Source of the DNA: SZUA-547 sp963669265
Lineage (GTDB): Bacteria; Pseudomonadota; Alphaproteobacteria; Rhodobacterales; Rhodobacteraceae
Direction of reading: 5' to 3'
NCBI GenBank assembly: GCA_963669265.1
Contig: OY769916.1
Location: 2,170,001-2,234,000 of the forward strand
Length of the DNA: 64,000 bases
Below, piece by piece: positions 51,348 through 58,279 of this stretch (positions within the stretch are counted from its first letter, which is position 1; each line of letters starts with the position of its first letter). The notes under the pieces were generated by a model. The model did no database searches. It was given only the letters and a program-made list of their open reading frames with translations, and was not told the origin of the DNA. The position numbers and the translations under genes were made by a program.

Positions 51348-52217
51348 CCGCGATCGGAGCGCGGTGAAGACGCCCGCGGAGACGATCAGCGCGGCGCCGG
51401 CGACGGTCGGCGCATCCATCGACTCGCTAAAGACGACCACGCCAATCAGCGACGCGACCACGAGTTGCAGATAGGCGAAGGGCTGCAGCGTCGCAGCCTC
51501 CGCCAGCGCAAAGGCCTTGATCATCAGGTAGTGGCCGATCATGCCGCTGACGCTGAGGGTGGCCATCAGCATCATCTCTAACGGCGTCATCGCGCTGGCG
51601 AAAAACGGTCCCACCAGAGTCAGTCCCGCGGCCCCGGCGACGCCGGTGTAGAAGAAACTTACGCCCGGATCGTCCTTGCGGCTCGCCAAGCGGGTTAAGA
51701 GGCCATAAAGCGCGAAACAGAGCGCCGCGCTGAAGGCGATCAACGACGCTGGTTCAAAGAGCCCGGCCCCCGGACGCAACACGATCAGAACACCGATAAA
51801 ACCGACGCCGATGGCGGTCCAGCGCCGCCAGCCGACATGCTCGCCCAGCACCGGCCCGGAAAGCGCCGCGACCAAAAGCGGATAAACGGCGAAGATCGCG
51901 TGCGCCTCGACAAGCCCCAACAATTGGAAGCCCTTGACCATGATGCAGATCTCAAGCGCCAGCAGCAGACCCCGGGCGATCTGCAGCACCGGTTGCTTCG
52001 TGCGCGCCGCCGCCCGCACGCCGCCGGGGCGGCGCGACGCCAGCGCGATCACGAACAAGGCGAAGGCCCAGTAGCGCAGCATGACCACGAAAATCGGCGA
52101 ATGATTCTCAACCAGCGCCGTCGACAACCCGTCCTGCACGGCGAACACCACCGCCGTGCCGCACATGAACAGGATGCCCGCGCGGGTGGCGTTTTGCGGC
52201 GCGGCGGCGACACTCAT
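51330..52217 (-). CDS. EamA/DMT-family transporter
   Basis: A 295-residue protein with ten predicted membrane helices in two EamA repeats of five, separated near residues 140-160. It opens AGILFMCGTAVVFAVQDGLS and has LLVAALSGPVLGEHVGWRRWTAIGVGFIGVLIVLRPG spread over the middle, the usual repeat signature (E in GEHVG). The substrate is unknown; members export metabolites, amino acids or nucleotide precursors. The C-terminus is cytoplasmic and basic (RSRKKAAR). Its stop overlaps the fabI terminator hairpin. Confidence 0.88.
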   Translation of the reverse strand: MSVAAAPQNATRAGILFMCGTAVVFAVQDGLSTALVENHSPIFVVMLRYWAFALFVIALASRRPGGVRAAARTKQPVLQIARGLLLALEICIMVKGFQLLGLVEAHAIFAVYPLLVAALSGPVLGEHVGWRRWTAIGVGFIGVLIVLRPGAGLFEPASLIAFSAALCFALYGLLTRLASRKDDPGVSFFYTGVAGAAGLTLVGPFFASAMTPLEMMLMATLSVSGMIGHYLMIKAFALAEAATLQPFAYLQLVVASLIGVVVFSESMDAPTVAGAALIVSAGVFTALRSRKKAAR

Positions 52218-52338
52218 CTGCGATGCTTTCGTAAGGACTCGAGGACCATCGCCCCTTACACGACTCTCCCGACAATAAACAGGGCCGCCCGCAGCATCGG
52301 CGGACGACCCTGAAATTCACCTCCCTCGGCGAAGCAGC

Positions 52339-53163
52339 TCAGGCGGCGTTGATCTTCTCGACCGCCTCGTCCGTCGTCCAAAGCCCGTTCGCCACGTAGC
52401 GGAAATTCACCAGCGCGGCGAGATAACCGTCGCCTTCGGGAAGCTTGGCGGCGGCCGTCGCATCCCGGACCACGGCGACTTCGTAACCCTGCTCCAGCAG
52501 CTCATAGAGATGCGCCTGCAGACAGAGATTGGCGGACATGCCGCACAGGATCACTTTCGAGACGCCGCGCTTGCGAAGCTGCAGGCTGAGATCGTTGTTT
52601 TCCGGCCCGTAGACCTTGTGCGGGCTGGCGACGATGGTGTCGCCATCCAGAAGCTGGTCTTTGTACTCCGGCATGAAATCCGCGCCGGAGCCATCGAAAC
52701 CATCCAGCGTCAGCGGACCCTTGCGGTCGAACATGCCGATCTTGTGCATCAGTTTTTCAAGCGGCCCGCCGAAGCTCCAACCGTGATCGGTCGGATAGTA
52801 GTAATGCGGCGAGACCGCGACCGTCATTCCCTTGGCCTTGGAGGCGTCGAGCAACCGGCCGATATTCGCGACCGTGTTGTGCTCGGTCACAGAGGCCCCG
52901 ACCACGCCCCAGGTCACGCCATCCTTGCTGAGAAAGTCGACCTGAGGATCGGTGATGACCAGCGCCGTGTCGGCGAGGCTGACGGCGACGTCGGTGGAGG
53001 GAAGCGCGGGCTCGGCCGGATCAGAGTAGGTGCCTTCGTCAAGGGACCCCGCAGACGCCGAGGTTGACAACGCGGCCGCGCCGGTCGCCAGAACTGCGGC
53101 GCTGGTCAGAAGCTCGCGCCGGCCAATTCGCCCCTTACTGTCGGAGTCGTGATGATTGCACAT
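52339..53163 (-). CDS. Tat-exported isochorismatase-fold hydrolase
   Basis: A 274-residue protein. It begins with a twin-arginine signal (GRIGRRELLTSAAVLATGAAALS, RR at about residue 16), so it is exported folded. The cysteine-hydrolase fold follows: Asp in VITDPQVDF (about 90), Lys in ASPHKVYGP (about 185) and Cys in LCGMSANLCLQAHLYELL (about 213), so the triad is complete. The substrate could be an amide such as nicotinamide or a ring-opened ester; it is not known. The ATG at 53163 has AGGAGA upstream. It is divergent from an AraC-family gene, the likely regulator. Confidence 0.85.
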   Translation of the reverse strand: MCNHHDSDSKGRIGRRELLTSAAVLATGAAALSTSASAGSLDEGTYSDPAEPALPSTDVAVSLADTALVITDPQVDFLSKDGVTWGVVGASVTEHNTVANIGRLLDASKAKGMTVAVSPHYYYPTDHGWSFGGPLEKLMHKIGMFDRKGPLTLDGFDGSGADFMPEYKDQLLDGDTIVASPHKVYGPENNDLSLQLRKRGVSKVILCGMSANLCLQAHLYELLEQGYEVAVVRDATAAAKLPEGDGYLAALVNFRYVANGLWTTDEAVEKINAA

Positions 53164-53272
53164 GTGGGATTCTCCTTGCATGAAATACGGCGGCGACCAT
53201 AGTCGGCGGAAGCATGTGCTTTATCGTCCTGAATGGGTCTTCAAATGCCTGTCGCGCCTACGAAAATTCAGC

Positions 53273-54184
53273 ATGGCGATTGATCGCGTTCTGGAATCGC
53301 TCGCGATTAAGATGAACCCTTTCGCGCTGTGCGAGCTGCGCGGAGACTGCTCCATCGATCTCGGCGTGCGCCCTTATGCGGTTCTGCACTACGTCCTGTC
53401 TGGTACGGCCACGGTCAATATCGGCCGGGGCGTAGAGGTCGACATCGCGCCCGGCTCCGTCATCCTGGCGCCCGCCTTTCTGACCCACGCGTTTCACGTC
53501 TCCGGCGCGTATGGCGAAGCGTCCGGGACTCTGCAAATGAGCGGACTCGACCGGGTCGTCATCGGCCACGAATTGGATGGCCAGCCGCTCTGGGCCATTT
53601 GCGGCAAGCTGGAGGTCTCGTATCGCGGCCTCGGCGGCGCATTGAGTTTGCTGCGTACGCCGATCGTCGAGAATCTGTCCTCAGACGACCGGGCGCGCCG
53701 CGCGCTGGACGAGTTCGTCTATGAACTGAGCCATCCCACCGTCGGCACGCGGGCGTTGGCGGAATCGCTGCTCCAGCAATGCGTGATCTTGCTGTTGCGC
53801 CGAAGGTACCAAAGCAATGATCCCTCATTGCGCTGGATCGACGGCGTCGCGGATGAAACGCTTTGGCCGGCGCTGGAAGAGATGCTGGACGACCCGTCCG
53901 CGCCGCACAGCGTTGAAACCCTGGCCGCGCGCTGCGCGCTCAGCCGGTCGGTCTTCGCCGAGCGGTTCAGCCTTGCTTTCGGGCAAGGCCCGATCGACAT
54001 CCTGCGCACGATCCGGATGCAGCGCGCCGCGGATCTTCTGACCCGCACGGAGCTGCCTGTGAAACGGGTGGCGGAAATGGTCGGCTTCACCAGCCGGAGC
54101 TATTTCTCGCGCGCGTTCTCGGAAGAATTCAACGCCTCGCCGACAGAGTTTCGCATATCCGCGAACCAGGCTCTGTCCGCCTGA
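53273..54184 (+). CDS. AraC-family transcriptional regulator
   Basis: A 303-residue regulator. The N-terminal half is a cupin-like sensor (LHYVLSGTATVNIGRGVEVDIAPGSVILAP). The C-terminal AraC domain (about 200-300) has two helix-turn-helix units: VETLAARCALSRSVFAERFSLAFG and LPVKRVAEMVGFTSRSYFSRAFSEEFN. The ATG at 53273 is a plausible start (MAIDRVLESLAIKMNPFAL); the frame is open upstream through the intergenic region without a good site. It faces away from the isochorismatase-fold gene across 109 bp, suggesting it controls it. A bidirectional terminator follows. Confidence 0.85.
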   Translation: MAIDRVLESLAIKMNPFALCELRGDCSIDLGVRPYAVLHYVLSGTATVNIGRGVEVDIAPGSVILAPAFLTHAFHVSGAYGEASGTLQMSGLDRVVIGHELDGQPLWAICGKLEVSYRGLGGALSLLRTPIVENLSSDDRARRALDEFVYELSHPTVGTRALAESLLQQCVILLLRRRYQSNDPSLRWIDGVADETLWPALEEMLDDPSAPHSVETLAARCALSRSVFAERFSLAFGQGPIDILRTIRMQRAADLLTRTELPVKRVAEMVGFTSRSYFSRAFSEEFNASPTEFRISANQALSA

Positions 54185-54202
54185 CGATGACCGCACGAAA
54201 AA

Positions 54203-54235
54203 GGGCGCCGGCCTCTTGGCCAGCGCCCCGGTTTT
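54203..54235. terminator. Bidirectional Rho-independent terminator between the AraC gene and pnp
   Basis: A GC-rich stem (GGGCGC arms at 54203-54208 and 54223-54228, extended by inner pairs to a TCTT loop) is followed by GGTTTTCT on the plus strand and by CTTTTTCG on the minus strand. It can end both the AraC and pnp transcripts. Confidence 0.8.
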
Positions 54236-54252
54236 CTCGTATGTGAAAAGGA

Positions 54253-56373
54253 TCAGGCGTCGGTTTTCTCAGCCTTGATCTCTTCGCCGGTCTCCTGATC
54301 GACGACTTTCATGCTGAGGCGCACCTTGCCGCGATCGTCGAAGCCCATCAGCTTGACCTTGACCTCCTGGCCCTCTTTGACCACGTCGGACGGTTTGGAG
54401 ACGCGCTCCTGCGCCATCTGGCTGACATGAACCAGCCCGTCGCGCTTGCCGAAGAAGTTCACGAAGGCGCCGAAATCCATGATCTTCACCACTTTGCCGG
54501 TGTAGATCTTGCCGGCTTCCGGCTCCGCCACGATCGAGTTGATCAGCTCGCGCGCCTTCTCAATGGCGGCCGCGTCCGGCGAGGCGATCTTGATGATGCC
54601 GTCGTCGTTGATGTCAACCTTGGCGCCCGACTCCTCGACGATGCTGCGGATGACCTTGCCGCCCGAGCCGATCACTTCGCGGATCTTGTCGGTCTTGATC
54701 TGCATGGTCTCAATCCGCGGCGCGTGGGCCGAGAATTCCTGCCGGCCCTCGGTCAGCGCTTTCGACATCTCGCCGAGGATATGCATGCGGCCGTCTTTCG
54801 CCTGCGCGAGAGCCTGCTTCATGATCTCTTCGGTGATGCCCGCGACCTTGATGTCCATCTGCAGCGAGGTGATGCCCGCCTCGGTGCCCGCGACCTTGAA
54901 GTCCATATCGCCGAGGTGATCCTCGTCGCCGAGAATATCCGTCAGCACGGCGAACTGGCCGTCTTCTTCCAGGATCAGGCCCATCGCGACGCCCGCGACC
55001 GGCGCTTTCAGCGGCACGCCCGCATCCATCATCGACAGCGAAGAGCCGCAGACGGTGGCCATCGAGGACGAACCGTTCGACTCGGTGATCTCCGACACCA
55101 GACGAATGGTGTAGGGGAAATCCGTCGCCGCCGGTAGAACCGCCTGCAACGCGCGCCAGGCCAGCTTGCCGTGGCCGATCTCGCGGCGGCCGGGTCCGAA
55201 CATGCGGCCCGCCTCGCCGACCGAATACGGCGGGAAGTTGTAGTGCAGCAGGAACCGAGAGCGGCTCTCGCCTTCCAGCGCGTCGATGATCTGCTCATCG
55301 TCGCCGGTGCCGAGCGTGGTGACCACCAGGCCTTGAGTCTCGCCGCGCGTGAACAGCGCCGAGCCGTGGGTCCGGGGCAACAGGCCGACCTCACACTGGA
55401 TCTGACGGACCGTGGAAAGATCGCGGCCGTCGATGCGGGTGCTGTTGGCGATGATGTCGCCGCGCACAACCTTGGACTCCAGCTTCTTGAAGCAGTCCTT
55501 GACCGTGCTCTCGTTCTCTTTCTCTTCGTCAGAGAGACCGCCGAGGATCGTGTCGCGCGCGGCGGCGATGGCGCTGGTGCGCTCCTGCTTGTCGGTATTG
55601 CCGAACGCGGCCCGCATCGCATCCTCGCCCAGCTCCGTCACGCGCGCCATCAGCGCCGAGTTGTCGGCCGGCTGGAAGTCGAACGGCGCCTTGGCGGCGA
55701 CCTCGGCCATATCGATGATCATATCGATCACCGGCTGCATCGCCTGATGGCCAAAGCTGACGGCGCCGAGCATCTCGTCTTCGGTCAGCTCATACGCCTC
55801 CGACTCGACCATCATGACCGCGTCCTTGGTGCCCGCGAGCATCAGGTTCAGACGGCTGTCAGGAATCTGATCAATTTTCGGCTGCAGCACATACTCGCCG
55901 TCGATGAAGCCGACGCGCGCGGCGCCGATCGGGCCCATGAAGGGCACGCCGGAAATGGTCAGCGCGGCGGAGGCCGCGATCATGCCAACCATGTCGGGGT
56001 CGTTCTCCAGATCGTGGCTCAGGACGGTCAGGATGACCTGGGTCTCATGCTTGAAGCCCGGTACGAACAGAGGGCGGATCGGGCGATCGATCAGGCGAGA
56101 CGTCAGCGTCTCCTTCTCGGTCGGGCGCGCCTCGCGCTTGAAGAAGCCGCCCGGGATCTTGCCGGCGGCGTAGTATTTCTCTTGGTAGTGAACCGAGAGC
56201 GGGAAGAAATCCAAGCCCGGCTTCGGCTTTTTCTCATAGACGACGGTGGCCAGCACCGTGGTCTCGCCGAGCGTCGCGACCACCGCGCCGTCGGCCTGAC
56301 GAGCCATCTTGCCCGTTTCAAGGACGAGCGTCTCGCCCCCCCACTCAATTTCCTTACGTACGATATCGAACAT
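54253..56373 (-). CDS. pnp: Polyribonucleotide nucleotidyltransferase (PNPase)
   Basis: PNPase, 706 residues, degrades RNA 3' to 5' and forms the degradosome core with RNase E. Domain order is the first RNase PH half (1-145), a helical linker, the second RNase PH half (about 305-545, with GSSSMATVCGSSLSMMDAG and the GMDFKVAGTEAGITSLQMD-like segment DMDFKVAGTEAGITSLQMD), then KH (REVIGSGGKVIRSIVEESGA) and S1 (GKIYTGKVVKIMDFGAFVNF). The start at 56373 (MFDIVRKEIEW) is the family start; a Met four codons upstream is also possible. It ends an operon of translation genes, after a terminator-like hairpin downstream of rpsO. Confidence 0.98.
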   Translation of the reverse strand: MFDIVRKEIEWGGETLVLETGKMARQADGAVVATLGETTVLATVVYEKKPKPGLDFFPLSVHYQEKYYAAGKIPGGFFKREARPTEKETLTSRLIDRPIRPLFVPGFKHETQVILTVLSHDLENDPDMVGMIAASAALTISGVPFMGPIGAARVGFIDGEYVLQPKIDQIPDSRLNLMLAGTKDAVMMVESEAYELTEDEMLGAVSFGHQAMQPVIDMIIDMAEVAAKAPFDFQPADNSALMARVTELGEDAMRAAFGNTDKQERTSAIAAARDTILGGLSDEEKENESTVKDCFKKLESKVVRGDIIANSTRIDGRDLSTVRQIQCEVGLLPRTHGSALFTRGETQGLVVTTLGTGDDEQIIDALEGESRSRFLLHYNFPPYSVGEAGRMFGPGRREIGHGKLAWRALQAVLPAATDFPYTIRLVSEITESNGSSSMATVCGSSLSMMDAGVPLKAPVAGVAMGLILEEDGQFAVLTDILGDEDHLGDMDFKVAGTEAGITSLQMDIKVAGITEEIMKQALAQAKDGRMHILGEMSKALTEGRQEFSAHAPRIETMQIKTDKIREVIGSGGKVIRSIVEESGAKVDINDDGIIKIASPDAAAIEKARELINSIVAEPEAGKIYTGKVVKIMDFGAFVNFFGKRDGLVHVSQMAQERVSKPSDVVKEGQEVKVKLMGFDDRGKVRLSMKVVDQETGEEIKAEKTDA

Positions 56374-56587
56374 GTCGTTTCCCATCTAAAGCGGTCGGGT
56401 CCCTTGACCCGCTCCGCGCGTCGCCCCGCTTGCGCCCGCATATCCGGGCCTCATTCAGGGGCGGGCTCCGCCTATCCATTTCCTCAGACGCACACCCGGA
56501 GCCGTCGGTGCGCGCACGCGGTCGTTTAGACGCTTTGCGCCGACGCGGAATCGCGACGGCGGGGCGCGCCTCTGGCCCCTTGATGTG

Positions 56588-56613
56588 CAAAACGCGCCCC
56601 ATGGGGGGCGCGT
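56588..56613 (-). terminator. Hairpin with T-run after rpsO (attenuator or terminator before pnp)
   Basis: A perfect 9-bp stem (ACGCGCCCC arms at 56592-56600 and 56605-56613) on the minus strand is followed by TTTTGC, starting 11 bp after the rpsO stop. It may partly separate pnp transcription from the upstream operon; the rest of the 56374-56587 gap is a GC-rich leader in which I see no gene. Confidence 0.65.
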
Positions 56614-56623
56614 CCGCGTTCTG

Positions 56624-56893
56624 TTAGCGGCGAATGCCGAGCCGCTGAATGAGCGACTTATACCGCTCTTCATTTTTGTCGCGGGTATAGTCCAGCAGCT
56701 TGCGCCGCAGGGCGACGAGCTTCAGCAGACCCCGGCGCGAATGGTTGTCCTTCGCGTGGGTCTTGAAGTGCTCCGTCAGGTTGGTGATCCGCTCGGTCAG
56801 GATCGCGACCTGGACTTCGGGGGATCCGGTGTCGCCTTCGGCGAGACCATATTCTTTGATAAGCGCTTCCTTGCGCTCAGGCGTAATCGACAT
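56624..56893 (-). CDS. rpsO: 30S ribosomal protein S15
   Basis: S15, 89 residues, binds the 16S central domain and a 23S contact. It has the family pattern MSITPERKEALIKEYG, DTGSPEVQVAILTERI, THAKDNHSRRGLLKLVALRRKLLDY in segments and ends RLGIRR. The ATG at 56893 lies within the last 17 bp of truB, so the genes overlap in different frames. It stands between truB and pnp, as in most bacteria. Confidence 0.98.
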   Translation of the reverse strand: MSITPERKEALIKEYGLAEGDTGSPEVQVAILTERITNLTEHFKTHAKDNHSRRGLLKLVALRRKLLDYTRDKNEERYKSLIQRLGIRR

Positions 56894-57815
56894 CGGGTTC
56901 TCCTGTATCCATCAGGTTAAAAACCCGGCTTGGATGCAACAAACCCCCCTTAACGGTTCCGACGGCCACCGGCGTTCCCTGAAAGGACGCCCAGGCCTCG
57001 TCGCCATAAGAGAGTTTCGCACCTGCCGCCGGCACGGCCCGCCCCTGTCTGAGATGAGCCGCCATCGCCGCCGTCACGGCCAGAGCCGGGATGTCGTCCA
57101 GCCCGGTCGAAACCGGCAGCAATTGCTCCGTAGCGCGCGCGTTATGGCGCCATTCGTCGAGAGTTTCAAAGGAAATCGCGTCGTCTTCCTCGAATGGGCC
57201 GGACCAGATGCGGCGCAACTGGACGACATGGCCCAACGCGCCCAGCGCGCGCCCCAGATCGCGGGCGACGGCGCGCACATAGCCGCCCTTGCCGCAGACC
57301 ATCTCAAGCACCGCGAGATCAGGCTCCGGCGCGTCGATCAGATCAAGACTTTCGACCCAGAGCGGCCGCGCCGCCAGCTCCACGTCTTCTCCGCCGCGCG
57401 CCAGCGCATAGGCCCGCGCGCCATCCACCTTCACCGCCGAGAATTTCGGCGGAACCTGCAAAATGTCGCCGGTGAATTCGGGCAACGCCGCCCGGATCTG
57501 GTCGGCGCTCGGGCGCGCCTCGGACGTGGCGATCACCTCGCCTTCGGCGTCATCGGTGTTGGTCGCCTGTCCCCAGCGCACGGTGAACCGGTAGCATTTC
57601 AGCGCGTCGGTGACGTAAGGCACCGTCTTGGTCGCTTCGCCGAAGGCTATGGCCAGTATTCCGGTCGCTTCAGGATCCAGCGTGCCGGCGTGCCCGGCCT
57701 TTTTGGCCTGCAACGCCCAGCGCGCCTTGGCGACGACCTGTGCCGAGGTGACGCCGAGCGGCTTGTCCACGACCAGCCAGCCATGGACGTCGCGGCCTTT
57801 CTTGCGCCGGGCCAT
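56877..57815 (-). CDS. truB: tRNA pseudouridine(55) synthase
   Basis: TruB, 312 residues, makes pseudouridine 55 in the T-loop of tRNAs. It opens GWLVVDKPLGVTSAQVVAKA, with the catalytic Asp in AGHAGTLDPEATGIL (about 45-50) and the KCYRFTVRWGQATNTDDAEG and VCGKGGYVRAVARDLG segments. Length is normal. It ends 17 bp inside the start of rpsO and lies 14 bp after rbfA. Confidence 0.97.
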   Translation of the reverse strand: MARRKKGRDVHGWLVVDKPLGVTSAQVVAKARWALQAKKAGHAGTLDPEATGILAIAFGEATKTVPYVTDALKCYRFTVRWGQATNTDDAEGEVIATSEARPSADQIRAALPEFTGDILQVPPKFSAVKVDGARAYALARGGEDVELAARPLWVESLDLIDAPEPDLAVLEMVCGKGGYVRAVARDLGRALGALGHVVQLRRIWSGPFEEDDAISFETLDEWRHNARATEQLLPVSTGLDDIPALAVTAAMAAHLRQGRAVPAAGAKLSYGDEAWASFQGTPVAVGTVKGGLLHPSRVFNLMDTGEPDVDYA

Positions 57816-57828
57816 CAGTCAAAATGGC

Positions 57829-58254
57829 TCATGTCTCGCCGGAGTCGGCGTCAGAATCCGCCTGCGGGTCCAGATCGCGGCGAACGGCGTCATCGGCCAG
57901 CATCCGGCGCGTCGCGTCCATCTGGTCGAAGGTCTCGTCCAGATGAAAGCGGAAGTCCGGCGCGTATTTCAGCTTCACCGCCTTCGCCACCTCGCGGCGG
58001 ATCTCGCCCTTCGCGGCGGCCAACGCCTTTGTCAGCCCCTCCGCCCCTTGACCGCCGAGCGGCATTACGAACACATCCGCGATCTTGAGGTCGGGCGACG
58101 TTCGCACCTCGCCGACGGTGATGGAGAGGCCCGCCAGCTCCGGCGCATGCAGATCGCCGCGCGCCAGCAGGTCCGACAGCGCGCGCCGGATCAGCTCGCC
58201 CACCCGCAATTGCCGCTGGGTGGGGCCAGAGCCGGCGCCGAAACGTTTCGACAT
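57829..58254 (-). CDS. rbfA: 30S ribosome-binding factor A
   Basis: RbfA, 141 residues, binds the 16S helix 1/28 region in 30S maturation. It has the KH-like core: RVGELIRRALSDLL, GLSITVGEVRTSPDLKIADVFVMPL (segments) and LKYAPDFRFHLDETFDQM. The C-terminus is an acidic tail (DPQADSDADSGET). The ATG at 58254 is the family start (MSKRFGAGSG). It lies between infB and truB. Confidence 0.95.
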   Translation of the reverse strand: MSKRFGAGSGPTQRQLRVGELIRRALSDLLARGDLHAPELAGLSITVGEVRTSPDLKIADVFVMPLGGQGAEGLTKALAAAKGEIRREVAKAVKLKYAPDFRFHLDETFDQMDATRRMLADDAVRRDLDPQADSDADSGET

Positions 58255-58279
58255 GGGGTCCCCGCGTCTCTCTCGGGCG

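Noticed and set aside
55171..56529. Plus-strand open frame of 452 codons over pnp
   Set aside because: Opposite-strand shadow of pnp, Arg/Asp/His-rich without a recognisable domain.
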